Assembly: GCF_036311985.1 (NCBI RefSeq)
Contig: NZ_JAZDCJ010000050.1
Origin: JAZDCJ01 sp036311985
GTDB taxonomy: Bacteria; Actinomycetota; Actinomycetes; Actinomycetales; Micrococcaceae
Strand: one strand, 5' to 3'
Length of the DNA: 53,052 nucleotides
This document shows positions 32,287-41,360 of the stretch, piece by piece. Numbering within the stretch: the stretch's first letter is position 1; each line of letters begins with the position of its first letter. The translations under genes and the position numbers were made by a program. Below the pieces are notes generated by a model. It made no database searches. It saw nothing but the letters and a program-made list of their open reading frames with translations, and was not told where the DNA came from.

Positions 32287-33198
32287 CTAGAGGGGTTCGG
32301 CAAGGGTGTCGATGAGGCGGGAGAGCTCGCGCTGGCTGCTCCCGGGGATCGGCAGGAGCGGCAGGCGGGGCTCGCCGGCGTCGACCCCCGTCGCGCGGGC
32401 CAGCGCATAGAGGTTGCTGAGCTTGCGCAGTCCCGTGAAGGCATGCAGCAACGGCGAGAGCTCCGCGTGGAGCCGGCCGGTCCCGGCCGCGTCGCCGGCG
32501 ACGACCGCCCGGCGCAGGGCGGCGAAGTGGTGGGGCAGCAGCGAGGCGGGGCCGCTGTGCCAGGCGTCCGCTGCGAACCCGGCCTCCGCGATGAGGGCGT
32601 CGCCGCTCATCCCGTGGCTGAAGTCCTCGGGGCTCCCGGCGCGCAGCCCGCGCAGGCGATCGTAGCGTTCACGGAATCCAGCGGTGTCCGCCGCGGACTC
32701 CTTCAGGGCCGCGATCCCGGGGACGCGGGAGAGCTCCGCGGAGACGCCGAGGGGGAACGCGTACGCCGTCGTCCCCGGGTTGGAGTAGAGGCAGATCGGC
32801 AGGTCCACGGCCGAGGCGACGAGTCGGCACTGGTTGGCGACCTCGTCGTCGTTCAGCGGCACGTAGGAGACCGTCGAGACGAGCAGCCCGTCCACGCCGG
32901 CGGCGGCCGCGTCCTCCGCGTGGCGCAGGAGCTCCGTCGTGGAGACGGCGCTGACGCCCGCGTAGACGGGCAGGGCCGGGTCGGCGCCCCGTGCCGCGGC
33001 TGTTCCCCGGGCGATCACGGCGCGCCGCTCGGCCGGGTCGAGGTAGGCGAAGCTACCGGAGCTGCCCAACAGCGTGATGCCGTCCACGCCGGAGCGTGCG
33101 AGCGAGTCCACGTGCCGCTCGAGCTCGGCGTGGTTCACCGACCCGTCCTCGGCGAAGGGGGTGACCGGGTAGGCGATGAGTCCGCGGAAGGCCGTCAT
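32287..33198 (-). CDS. DapA/NAL-family (dihydrodipicolinate synthase-like) aldolase
   Basis: TIM-barrel class I aldolase of 303 residues. The Schiff-base Lys is in GIAALKESAADTAGF, the Tyr in LPICLYSNPGTTAYAF, and the substrate-carboxylate loop is GITLLGSSGSFAYL (GSSGS in place of the usual GTTGE). The changed loop suggests a substrate other than that of true DapA. ATG 33198 overlaps the stop of the nuclease-helicase gene (ATGA), an unexpected partner. Confidence 0.87.
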   Translation of the reverse strand: MTAFRGLIAYPVTPFAEDGSVNHAELERHVDSLARSGVDGITLLGSSGSFAYLDPAERRAVIARGTAAARGADPALPVYAGVSAVSTTELLRHAEDAAAAGVDGLLVSTVSYVPLNDDEVANQCRLVASAVDLPICLYSNPGTTAYAFPLGVSAELSRVPGIAALKESAADTAGFRERYDRLRGLRAGSPEDFSHGMSGDALIAEAGFAADAWHSGPASLLPHHFAALRRAVVAGDAAGTGRLHAELSPLLHAFTGLRKLSNLYALARATGVDAGEPRLPLLPIPGSSQRELSRLIDTLAEPL

Positions 33199-36100
33199 CC
33201 CGACATCGTAGAGCACAGGCCGATGAACGCCCCCAGCTCGGCCAGTGCGTCCGGGCGCCCGGGCAGCGCGTTGGTCAGTTCGGGGGAGCGGACGACGACG
33301 GCGCGCCACTGCCCGCGCGAGACGGCGACGTTGACGCGATTGCGGTTGAACAGGAACTCCTGCCCACGTGGCGCCTCGGCCGCGGCCGAACAGGCCATCG
33401 ACACGATCACCACGGGCGCCTGCTGGCCCTGGAACTTGTCCACCGTCCCCACGCGCACGCCGCCCAGCCCCGCGGCGTCGAGCGCTTCCCGGATCAGGGC
33501 GACCTGGGCGTTGTACGGGGCCACGACGAGGACGTCGCCCTCGGCCAGGGGCCGGGGCACCGCGCCGGCGGACTCCGTCCACGCCAGGCCGAGGTGGCGC
33601 CGGACCTGCCGGAGGACCTCGGCGGCCTCCTCCGCCGACGAGGTCGTGTTTCCGGTGTGCTCCACGAGGACGGTCTCGACGCCGGCCGGCACCCCGGCGA
33701 GGAAGCGCTCCGCCGCGGCCGGCGCGGACTCGAGCTTGCCGTCGTAGCTCAGCCGGGACACCTTCGAGCACAGCGCCGGGTGCATCCGCCACGAGTCAGC
33801 GAGGAAGTAGCCGAACTCCTCCGGCAGCGTCGCGTGCCCGGCGGAGAGCCAGCCGAGCGCCGACTCGTCCACGGGTTGCGGGTGCTTGCCCTGCGTGACC
33901 TGGGGCAGCTGCTGCGGGTCGCCGAGCAGCAGGAGGTTGCGGGCGGCACGGGACGCGGCGAGCGTGTTGGCGAGCGAGTACTGCCCGGCCTCGTCGATCA
34001 CGAGCAGGTCCAGTGAGCCCGGCGCGACCGAGGCCCCCGTCATCGTCCACGCGGTCCCGCCGACGACGCAGCCGCCGCCGTCCACGATGAGATCCTCCAG
34101 TGCCGCCGGGTCCGTGTGCGCCCACGGCTTGGCCGCGTCGTCCCCCGGCTTCGGCTTCTTGGCGACGAGTGCGGGATCCACGCCGGCCGCGATGACCGAG
34201 CGGAGCAGCCCCTCGACCGCGGCGTGCCCCTGGGAAACGACCCCGATCTTCCAGCCGCGCGCCACGAGCCGGGCGATGACGTGCGCGCCGACGTGGCTCT
34301 TGCCCGTCCCCGGAGGCCCCTGCACGGCGAGGTAGGAGTGGTCGAGGTCCGCCACGGCCTCGGTGACCGCGCCAGCATAGTCGTGTCCGCCGTCGTCAGA
34401 GGTCCCGACCGGCGGCAGCGTGGCAAGCGTCGCGAGCCGGGGCGGCCGACGACGCAGCACGTCCAGCCCGGCGTGGCGCGGCAGCGAGGGCAGCGCGGTG
34501 CCGACCTGGCGGGCCAGCTCCGTGAGCGATTCCTCGATCGACCGGGTCGCGATCGGCTTCCCGGGCGTGAGGGCCAGCGGGACTTCGCCGTACGGCTCCG
34601 TTCCCTGCCTCGTGCGTTCGGCGAGGAGCAGCTCGAGCGTCCCCTCCTCGGCGCCCGGCGCGGCCTCGATGACGGTCGCGTTGAACGTCCCGCCGCGGAT
34701 CTCGGACCCCGCGAGCGGCTCCGGCACGGGGGCGTCGTACAGCGCGAACCACTGGCTGTTGTCGCCGACGTCGGATCCCTCCGCGGCCGTGCCCCTCAGG
34801 CGCAGCGTCCGGGTCAGCGTGCGGGCCCGGGGCGTCGCCTTGGCCCAGTCCTCCACGACGTCCGCGGAGCGCACCATAACGACGTTCCGGGTCTCCTCCC
34901 ACGTCTCGACGTTCTCGGACAGGCGGTCGAAGTGCCCCCACCAGTACTGCTTGCGCTCGCGCCGATGGTAGCCCGTCGCCGCGGCCACCATGGCGGCCGC
35001 GCGCTCGTCCGGTGTCGGCGGACGGTCCGCGGGCAGCCCGTCCAGGTAGGTGCGGAGCCGCAGTTCCGCCGGGTCCGGTTCCTCCTCCGTCTGCTCCCGC
35101 GGAGCCGGGGCATCCTGGCCAGGGGAGGGTACGACGTCGGAGCCGTTCCCGCGTGCCGGGTGTTCCGTTCCGAGCCCGCGGAGCCAGTCCCTCAGGCGAA
35201 GCGTCGAGACGCAGTCGTCCTTGTTGTAGGCGGCGATCGAGTCGATCACTTCCTGCGCCTTGACGGCGTCTCCGGCGTCGCGCGCGGCGCAGTACTCGGC
35301 GTAGGCGATGACGGAGGCGCCCGCGTTGGTCACGTCGCCCGAGCGTGGCCCGTCGGTCATGTAGAACGGCTCGAGCTTCTTGATCGAATAGGAGTCGGCC
35401 GAGATGCGCAGGGAGTGCCGGACGGTGTCCAGCAGGTCCACGAGCAGGCCCTCCTTCAACCAGCCGTCGATCGCGTCCTCGGCGGCCGTGTGGCGTACGG
35501 AGAGGTTGCGCAGGGCCGATTTCTCGTAGGCGGCGTAGTGGTAGACGTGCATCTCAGGCCACGTCCGGCGGCGGGCCTCGATGAAGGCCACGAAGTCCAG
35601 GAACGCCTTCTTCTCCCCGGCCCGGTCGTGGGCCCAGAACGGGATGAACTCCTCGGCCCCGGAATCGTGCACAACGAGCCCGAAGAGGTACTCGATGCCC
35701 CACGAGCCGTCCTCTTCCGCCTGCCAGAGCGGGTCGCCCTCGAAGTCGAAGAAGACGTCGCCGGGGCTCGGCTCCGGCAGTCGGCCGATCGTGTGCTTCG
35801 GAAGGACCTTGTAGTTCAGGCCGCTGCCGTCCGGGGCCGCGCCGTCGCCCGTCTCGAGGCCCGTCTGCAGGCGGGCCTGCTCCCGCAGGCGGACCTGCGG
35901 GCCCTTCGCCTGCTCCGCGGGCATCGCGGCGAGCTGCTCGATGGTACAGACGCCTGCGGCGCGCAGCTTCTTGCGCTGGGCCAGGCTCATCCCCGCCACG
36001 AGGAGCAGGTCGCGCCGCGCCTGGACCTCCTCGGCGCAGTAGTCGCAGCGGCCGCACGCCGCCAGCCCCGGCTGCTCCCAGTCGACGACGTTCCCGCTGG

Positions 36101-36800
36101 CGCGGTGCGCTTCGACGAGGGCGACGAGGCGGTCGCGGCGCTCGCGGAAGACGGGCAGCAGGTCCGGCATCGGGTGGACGCTGCGGCTCAGGTCCCCGAG
36201 CACGAGGACGGCCTCGTCGGCCGGTTCCAGGCCTTCGGCCAGCAGCTGGTCCCCGTACGCGGCGAGCTGCAGCAGGGCCGTGGTCTTGGCGTGGCGGGCG
36301 AGCTTGGAATCCCAGACGGCGTAGCGGCCGTCGGGCTGGCGGACGATGAAGTCGGCATAGCCGAGGAACGCTCCGTCGAAGAAGACGGCCTGGAACACGA
36401 CGTCGGCCCCGGTCCGCAAGACGCCGAGGGTCTCCTCGCGGGCGGCGGTCAGGGTGGCATGCATGGCGGCTGACGGGCCCCCCTCGGGGCGTTCGATCTC
36501 CCTGACGCCCGTGCCGCGGTCGGCGTCCCACGTCCCGTACTGCTCCCTGAAGCCGGCCAGGACCTTCTGCTCGTGGGCGTCGCCGAGGGCCGCGGCGCGC
36601 TTGAGCATCTCGTCCTCGGGGAAGTCCGGCTTGGAGCGGCGCTTGAGGAGGACGTCGAGGCGGTACAGCGCCGCGAACTCGCACTCGCTCGCGATCGCCA
36701 GGTCGCTCGCCGACAGGATGACCGACTGCTCCGGCCGCCCCGGATCGTCCAACAGAAACACGTTGTCCCCCCTCGCCCGGCGGATCCCTTCCGCCGCCAT
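33195..36800 (-). CDS. TM0106-family RecB-like nuclease/SF1 helicase
   Basis: Large protein of 1201 residues with three parts. Residues 1-300 resemble a RecB nuclease domain (ASDLAIASECEFAALYRLD, DFIVRQPDGRYAVWDSKLARHAK) with a Cys cluster CGRCDYC. Residues about 330-560 carry a DnaQ/RNase H-like exonuclease pattern (VFFDFEGDP, YHYAAYEKSALRNL, YNKDDCVSTLRL). Residues about 800-1200 form an SF1 helicase: VQGPPGTGKSHVGAH, LLVIDEAGQYS, LLGDPQQLPQV, VDKFQGQQAPVVIVS and NVAVSRGQWRAVV. ATG 36800 is chosen: TAGATT lies just upstream, leaderless style, and the 24 earlier codons lack coding character. Probably a nucleic-acid processing enzyme; the biological role of the family is unknown. Confidence 0.85.
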   Translation of the reverse strand: MAAEGIRRARGDNVFLLDDPGRPEQSVILSASDLAIASECEFAALYRLDVLLKRRSKPDFPEDEMLKRAAALGDAHEQKVLAGFREQYGTWDADRGTGVREIERPEGGPSAAMHATLTAAREETLGVLRTGADVVFQAVFFDGAFLGYADFIVRQPDGRYAVWDSKLARHAKTTALLQLAAYGDQLLAEGLEPADEAVLVLGDLSRSVHPMPDLLPVFRERRDRLVALVEAHRASGNVVDWEQPGLAACGRCDYCAEEVQARRDLLLVAGMSLAQRKKLRAAGVCTIEQLAAMPAEQAKGPQVRLREQARLQTGLETGDGAAPDGSGLNYKVLPKHTIGRLPEPSPGDVFFDFEGDPLWQAEEDGSWGIEYLFGLVVHDSGAEEFIPFWAHDRAGEKKAFLDFVAFIEARRRTWPEMHVYHYAAYEKSALRNLSVRHTAAEDAIDGWLKEGLLVDLLDTVRHSLRISADSYSIKKLEPFYMTDGPRSGDVTNAGASVIAYAEYCAARDAGDAVKAQEVIDSIAAYNKDDCVSTLRLRDWLRGLGTEHPARGNGSDVVPSPGQDAPAPREQTEEEPDPAELRLRTYLDGLPADRPPTPDERAAAMVAAATGYHRRERKQYWWGHFDRLSENVETWEETRNVVMVRSADVVEDWAKATPRARTLTRTLRLRGTAAEGSDVGDNSQWFALYDAPVPEPLAGSEIRGGTFNATVIEAAPGAEEGTLELLLAERTRQGTEPYGEVPLALTPGKPIATRSIEESLTELARQVGTALPSLPRHAGLDVLRRRPPRLATLATLPPVGTSDDGGHDYAGAVTEAVADLDHSYLAVQGPPGTGKSHVGAHVIARLVARGWKIGVVSQGHAAVEGLLRSVIAAGVDPALVAKKPKPGDDAAKPWAHTDPAALEDLIVDGGGCVVGGTAWTMTGASVAPGSLDLLVIDEAGQYSLANTLAASRAARNLLLLGDPQQLPQVTQGKHPQPVDESALGWLSAGHATLPEEFGYFLADSWRMHPALCSKVSRLSYDGKLESAPAAAERFLAGVPAGVETVLVEHTGNTTSSAEEAAEVLRQVRRHLGLAWTESAGAVPRPLAEGDVLVVAPYNAQVALIREALDAAGLGGVRVGTVDKFQGQQAPVVIVSMACSAAAEAPRGQEFLFNRNRVNVAVSRGQWRAVVVRSPELTNALPGRPDALAELGAFIGLCSTMSG

Positions 36801-36864
36801 CGTGAATCTAACAGCCGCCCCCGACACTTCGGCCAGCCGCCCCGACACCCCGGCCCGCCGCCCC

Positions 36865-36931
36865 CGCATCACGATCCACTCCCGCCTTGTTCTGAGCGAG
36901 TTGAAACGACCCGTGAGGGGATCGTGATGCG
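36865..36931. repeat. 17-bp inverted repeat between nuclease-helicase and glutaminase genes
   Basis: CGCATCACGATCCACTC (36865-36881) pairs with 36915-36931 with one mismatch, around a 33-nt loop. It lies upstream of the helicase start and just past the glutaminase stop (36956), so it could terminate glutaminase transcription. Confidence 0.6.
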
Positions 36932-36955
36932 CAGGGAGGGGGCCGAGGTGGGGGG

Positions 36956-38761
36956 TCAGTCGCGGACGCGCACCGCGGCCTCCTGCAGGTTCTGCTCGAC
37001 GCGCGTGTAGGCATCCGAGGCGACCGCCTTCCAGAACGAGAGCGCCAGGATGGGATCATCTCGCTCGAAGCGCGCGATGGCCTCGGCGGAGAGCACCCGG
37101 AGCGTGACGGGCCCCTGGGCGCGGACCCGCACGGGGGCGCCGCCGGCGACGCCGAGCGCGATCTCCCCGAAGGTCATGCCCGGGCCGAGCGTGGCGTGCT
37201 TGAAGCGCTGCCCGTGGTGGATGGTGCTCGTGGCGACCTTGCCGGAGGTGATGAAGTAGATGCCGCCGAACTTCTGCCCGGAGCGCCGGATCACCTCGCC
37301 GTCGTCGTAGCGCTTGTCCTCCATGGCCGCATCGAGCGCCTCGACCTGCTCCGCCGAGAGCGGGGCCAGGGCCGGGAAGTCGGGCACGGCCACGGCGTCC
37401 TTGACGAGCCCCGGGGCGCCGTGGCGCTCGATCAGCAGCTCCTCGGCCCATTCGACGGCGTCCGTCCGGCGGGCGAACAGCGGCGTGACCCCCGTGCAGA
37501 GGGCCTCCGAGATCCGCCCCTCGTGGTCGATCACCGCCAGCCGGTGGCCATCCTGTTCGAAGCCCGCCCGCAGGTCCTGCATGAGCCGCAGCGAGACGTC
37601 GTTGACCTCGTCGACCTTGCGCACGTCGAGGAGCAGGATCTCCACGTCCTCCGGCAGCGAGCTGACGTGGCGGGAGACCGACTCGGCGCCCGCGAAGAGC
37701 AGGTCCCCGTGCAGTTCCACGAGCTGGGCCCGGTGGCCGTGCGCGGAGAGCACGTCGGCCGCCTCCTGGCTGCGGCGCACTCCCGACGGGGCGTCCGTGA
37801 CGGGGTACTGCTCCCGGATGGCGGAACGGCCGATCCGGGCGGCCTGGACGAAGTGCAGGCCCATCTCGGCGGCGATCCGCTGCGACGCGGCGATCCCGCG
37901 GACCGAGGAGCCGTGGTCGTCGAGCGGCGGGGAGTAGACGGAGATGCCGAGCTGCCCCGGCAGCACCGCGATGAGTCCGCCCCCGACCCCGGACTTCGCG
38001 GGGAGGCCGACGGCGCTCGTCCAGGCCCCGGCGTCGTCGTACATCCCGCACGTGAGCATCACCGAGAGCATCCGCTGCACGGCGTCGAGCCCGAGCACGC
38101 GCTTGCCCGTCACCGGCTGGCGGCCGCCGTTGGCCAGGGTCGCGGCCATGAGCGCGAGGTCGCGCGCGTCGACGAGGACCGAGCACTGGCGGAAGTAGTT
38201 CTCGACGGGGACGTCCGGATCGTCCTCGATGATCCCGAAGCCGCGCAGCAGGTTCGCGAGGGCGCGGTTGCGGAACCCGGTCTTGGACTCGGAGGAGTAG
38301 ACGCGCTCGCTCACGGAGAGCGGCCGCCCCGCGAAGTCGGAGTATGCGGCGAGGATCCGGCCGAAGCCGTCGCGGCCGCCGGAGCCCTTGATGAGTGACG
38401 TCGCGGCGATCGCGCCCGCGTTGATCATGGGGTTCGCGGGGCGTCCGGTCTCGCGGGAGAGCGAGATCTCGTTGAACGCGTCGCCGGAGGGCTCGACGTC
38501 GACCTTCCGGTCCACGGCCTCCGCGCCGAGGTCCTCGAGTGCCAGCCCGTAGGTGAAGGGCTTGGAGATCGACTGGATCGTGAACTCGGTGCGCGAGTCG
38601 CCGACCTCGTAGACGTGGCCGTCGACGGTGGCCAGGCAGATCGCGAAATCGTCGGGGTCGGCCTCGGCCATCGCGGGGATGCCCTGGAACGGCACGCCGT
38701 CCTTCAGCCCGGACAGCTCGCGATGCAGTTCCCTCAGGTAGCTCTCGATCGGTGAACGCAT
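36956..38761 (-). CDS. glsA: Glutaminase with STAS and cyclic-nucleotide-binding domains
   Basis: Serine-type glutaminase (glutamine to glutamate plus ammonia) of 601 residues. The catalytic domain (1-310) shows QSISKPFTYGLALED (S64-x-x-K67), GRPANPMINAGAIA, ESKTGFRNRALANLLR and PAKSGVGGGLIAVLPGQLG. A STAS-like domain (about 335-440) has ILLLDVRKVDEVNDVSLRLM. A cNMP-binding fold (about 465-590) has GGIYFITSGKVATS and MTFGEIALGVAGGAPVRVRA. Stand-alone glutaminases are about 310 residues, so the added domains suggest allosteric or membrane-linked control. GTP or cNMP sensing is inference. Confidence 0.92.
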   Translation of the reverse strand: MRSPIESYLRELHRELSGLKDGVPFQGIPAMAEADPDDFAICLATVDGHVYEVGDSRTEFTIQSISKPFTYGLALEDLGAEAVDRKVDVEPSGDAFNEISLSRETGRPANPMINAGAIAATSLIKGSGGRDGFGRILAAYSDFAGRPLSVSERVYSSESKTGFRNRALANLLRGFGIIEDDPDVPVENYFRQCSVLVDARDLALMAATLANGGRQPVTGKRVLGLDAVQRMLSVMLTCGMYDDAGAWTSAVGLPAKSGVGGGLIAVLPGQLGISVYSPPLDDHGSSVRGIAASQRIAAEMGLHFVQAARIGRSAIREQYPVTDAPSGVRRSQEAADVLSAHGHRAQLVELHGDLLFAGAESVSRHVSSLPEDVEILLLDVRKVDEVNDVSLRLMQDLRAGFEQDGHRLAVIDHEGRISEALCTGVTPLFARRTDAVEWAEELLIERHGAPGLVKDAVAVPDFPALAPLSAEQVEALDAAMEDKRYDDGEVIRRSGQKFGGIYFITSGKVATSTIHHGQRFKHATLGPGMTFGEIALGVAGGAPVRVRAQGPVTLRVLSAEAIARFERDDPILALSFWKAVASDAYTRVEQNLQEAAVRVRD

Positions 38762-38980
38762 GTGTCCACCCTATGCGCGGACCGTGGAGAGGGGATCCGG
38801 CCGGCCCCCCAGCCGACCGGATCCCCGATGGGATGCCCAGCTGCGCGGACCCGCGGCCACGGTGCCCCCCAACGGCGCCGTCCCCCGGCGGCGCCACCGC
38901 GTGGTGTGCGGTTCCGCGCTGAAAGCTGAACGATTCCAGTACAGCGCCCGGCACCGACAGTTTGGGTCCGGACGGAAGCC
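38762..38980. other. Intergenic gap without visible gene
   Basis: About 220 bp upstream of the glutaminase start. I see no ORF with coding character, RNA or clear promoter. It ends in copy B of the 20-bp repeat. Confidence 0.4.
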
Positions 38981-38999
38981 GGGCCCCGGCGTCGTACCC
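38981..38999 (+). repeat. 20-bp interspersed repeat, copy B
   Basis: GGGCCCCGGCGTCGTACCC, identical over 19 bp to 9252-9270, lies 6 bp past the stop codon of the small membrane protein gene. Confidence 0.6.
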
Positions 39000-39005
39000 T
39001 TCCGG

Positions 39006-39305
39006 CTACTTCCGGCGGCCGAACAGGAGCGACGCGGCCGCCGTCGCTCCCGCCACCGTGTAGACGGCGGGCCAGGCGCCGATCTTCTTCGCGAGCGGGT
39101 GGGAGAGGCCGAACGCCGCGACGTACGCCGCGGTCAGCGCCGTGGCCCGGCCGGCCCCGGCGTCGCGCTTCCAGACGAGGAAGGCCGCCGTCCCGGCCGC
39201 GGCGAGCACGGCCCCGCCGAGCTGGCGGTCGCCCGTGTCCCGGGCGGTCTTGTAGCCGCCGACGAGGCCGGCGGAGGCAAGCAGTGACGAGAGCAGGCGT
39301 GACAT
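39006..39305 (-). CDS. Small membrane protein, 99 residues
   Basis: Unrecognised family. Start ATG 39305 follows AAGGAG. About three hydrophobic segments are seen: LLSSLLASAGLVGGYKT, GGAVLAAAGTAAFLVW and ALTAAYVAAFGLSH, then AVYTVAGATAAASLLFG before a basic end GRRK. It is probably an integral inner-membrane protein. It is divergent from the sugar porter across about 70 bp. Confidence 0.7.
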   Translation of the reverse strand: MSRLLSSLLASAGLVGGYKTARDTGDRQLGGAVLAAAGTAAFLVWKRDAGAGRATALTAAYVAAFGLSHPLAKKIGAWPAVYTVAGATAAASLLFGRRK

Positions 39306-39361
39306 GGGTCTCCTTGTCGAAAAGCGGGCGGGATCTGTTAACAGCCTAGTGCCCGCGGGCG

Positions 39362-39377
39362 TAGCATGGCGGGCATG
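39362..39377 (+). promoter_or_regulatory. Leaderless-type promoter of the sugar porter gene
   Basis: TAGCAT (39362-39367) is followed 7 nt later by ATG 39375; no Shine-Dalgarno is present. The string TAGCATGGCG is shared with the promoter at 13684. Confidence 0.4.
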
Positions 39378-40781
39378 ACCGAGGCCGCCGCAGTCCCCAG
39401 AACCCCCCGCAAAGTCATCATGGTCGCCGTCGTCGCGGCCCTCGGAGGCTTCCTCTTCGGCTTCGACTCCGCCGTCATCAACGGCGCGGTCGACGCGGTG
39501 CAGGGCCAGTTCGGCCTCGGGAGCGTCCTGCTCGGCTTCACGGTCTCCTGCGCCCTGCTCGGCGCGATGATCGGCGCGTGGGGCGCGGGGCCGTTCGCCG
39601 ACCGGCAGGGGCGCGTGCGCGCCATGATCGTGGCGGCCGTCCTCTTCGCGGTCTCCTCCGTGGGCTCCGGGCTGGCCTTCGGCGTCGTGGACCTCATCGC
39701 CTGGCGGCTCATCGGCGGCATCGGCGTCGGCATGGCCTCCGTCCTCGCCCCCGCCTACATCGCCGAGGTCTCCCCGGCCCACAGCCGCGGCCGGCTCGGC
39801 TCGCTCCAGCAGCTCGCGATCGTGCTCGGCATCTTCACCGCCCTGCTCTCCGACGCGCTCATCGCCGCCGTCGCCGGCGGCGCGTCCGAGGTCACGTGGC
39901 TGGGGCTGGAGGCCTGGCGCTGGATGTTCCTCGCCGAGGTCATACCGGCAGTCGTCTACGGCGTCCTGGCCTGGAGCCTGCCCGAATCGCCGCGCTACCT
40001 CGTGGCCAAGAACGAGTTCGCCAAGGCCGGCAAGGTCCTCACGGACGTCGTCGGCCTGCCCACGAAGGCGGCCGTGGAGGACAAGATCGCGGCGATCAAG
40101 GAGACCATCAACCTCGAGACCCGCCAGGGCCTGCACACCCTCACGGGCGGGCGCTACTGGCTCCTGCCGATCGTCTGGGTCGGCATCCTGCTCTCCGTGT
40201 TCCAGCAGTTCGTCGGCATCAACGTGATCTTCTACTACTCCACGAGCCTGTGGCGCTCGGTCGGCTTCACGGAGGCCGATTCCTTCACGGTCACGGTCAT
40301 CACCTCGATCACCAACATCGCCGTCACCATCGTCGCGATCGCGCTCGTGGACAAGATCGGCCGCAAGCCGCTCCTCCTCGCCGGTTCCACGGGCATGACG
40401 CTCGCCCTCGGCCTCATGGCGCTCTGCTTCAGCCAGGCCACGGGAACGGGGGAAGACGTGAGCCTGCCGCAGCCGTGGGGCACCGTGGCGCTCATCGCCG
40501 CCAACCTGTTCGTCGTCTCCTTCGGCGCCTCCTGGGGTCCGGTCGTGTGGGTCCTGCTGGGGGAGATGTTCTCCAACAAGATGCGCGCCGTGGCCCTCTC
40601 GGTCGCCGCGGCGGCCCAGTGGGGCGCCAACTTCCTGGTCACCACCACCTTCCCGGCGCTCGCCGAGATCGGCCTGGTCCTGGCCTACGGCCTCTACGCG
40701 TTCTTCGCCCTCTTGTCCTTCTTCTTCGTGTGGCGTTTTGTGAAGGAGACCAAGGGCAAGGAGCTCGAGGCCATGCAGTAG
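39375..40781 (+). CDS. Sugar porter (MFS, SP family)
   Basis: Twelve-helix sugar/H+ symporter of 468 residues. SP-family signatures are all present: GGFLFGFDSAVINGAV in helix 1, LAWSLPESPRYLVAK (PESPR) after helix 6, QQFVGINVIFYYS in helix 7, DKIGRKPLLLAG, and the closing PETKG-type motif as FVKETKGKE. I prefer ATG 39375 (TEAAAVPRTP) over ATG 39366 because of the -10 at 39362, but both are possible. A DHFR-fold gene follows after 20 bp. Confidence 0.92.
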   Translation: MTEAAAVPRTPRKVIMVAVVAALGGFLFGFDSAVINGAVDAVQGQFGLGSVLLGFTVSCALLGAMIGAWGAGPFADRQGRVRAMIVAAVLFAVSSVGSGLAFGVVDLIAWRLIGGIGVGMASVLAPAYIAEVSPAHSRGRLGSLQQLAIVLGIFTALLSDALIAAVAGGASEVTWLGLEAWRWMFLAEVIPAVVYGVLAWSLPESPRYLVAKNEFAKAGKVLTDVVGLPTKAAVEDKIAAIKETINLETRQGLHTLTGGRYWLLPIVWVGILLSVFQQFVGINVIFYYSTSLWRSVGFTEADSFTVTVITSITNIAVTIVAIALVDKIGRKPLLLAGSTGMTLALGLMALCFSQATGTGEDVSLPQPWGTVALIAANLFVVSFGASWGPVVWVLLGEMFSNKMRAVALSVAAAAQWGANFLVTTTFPALAEIGLVLAYGLYAFFALLSFFFVWRFVKETKGKELEAMQ

Positions 40782-40801
40782 CCACGACACCGGGAGGAAG
40801 C

Positions 40802-41359
40802 ATGGGACGGCTGATCTACACGGCGATCACCTCGCTCGAGGGGTACTTCGTCGACGCGGACGGCGAGTACGGCTGGTCGATGCCGGACGAGGAGGTCTAC
40901 GCGCACCTCATGGAGCGTGAGGCCTCCGTGGCCACGTTCCTGCTGGGCCGGCGGATGTACCGGGAGATGACGGCGTGGGAGGCCCCGGAGCTCGTGGCCG
41001 AGGACGCGGACTTCGTGCAGAACTACGCGGGGACGTGGGCCGCGGCCGAGAAGATCGTCTTCTCGCGCACCCTCGATTCCGTCACCAGCCCCCGCGCCCG
41101 GATCGAGCGCGAGTTCGATCCCGACGCCGTCGCCCGGCTCAAGGAATCGGCGGAGCACGACCTGAGCATCTCCGGGGCGGAGCTAGCCGCCGAGGCGATC
41201 CGGGCGGGTCTGGTCGACGAGTACCGGCAGTACGCGAGCCCCCTCGTCGTCGGCGGCGGCCGGCACTGGCTCCCGGAGGGCGTCCGGCTCCCGCTGCGGC
41301 TCGTGGAGCACGCCGCGTTCGGCAACGGGGTCGTCTACCTCGCCTACGTGCCGGCCTGA
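40802..41359 (+). CDS. Dihydrofolate reductase-fold (RibD C-terminal-like) protein
   Basis: Reductase-like protein of 185 residues. It begins GRLIYTAITSLEGYFVDADG, and has ATFLLGRRMYREM, KIVFSRTLDSV and LVDEYRQYASPLVVGGGRHW, the pattern of the bacterial DHFR/RibD superfamily often called YwjB-like. True DHFR function is doubtful. ATG 40802 follows GGGAGGAAG. It is probably co-transcribed with the sugar porter. Confidence 0.87.
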   Translation: MGRLIYTAITSLEGYFVDADGEYGWSMPDEEVYAHLMEREASVATFLLGRRMYREMTAWEAPELVAEDADFVQNYAGTWAAAEKIVFSRTLDSVTSPRARIEREFDPDAVARLKESAEHDLSISGAELAAEAIRAGLVDEYRQYASPLVVGGGRHWLPEGVRLPLRLVEHAAFGNGVVYLAYVPA

Positions 41360-41360
41360 C

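Noticed and set aside
39006..40790. 594-codon minus-strand frame opposite the sugar porter
   Set aside because: Only its last 99 codons, from ATG 39305 with AAGGAG, have protein-like composition; the rest is antisense to the porter.
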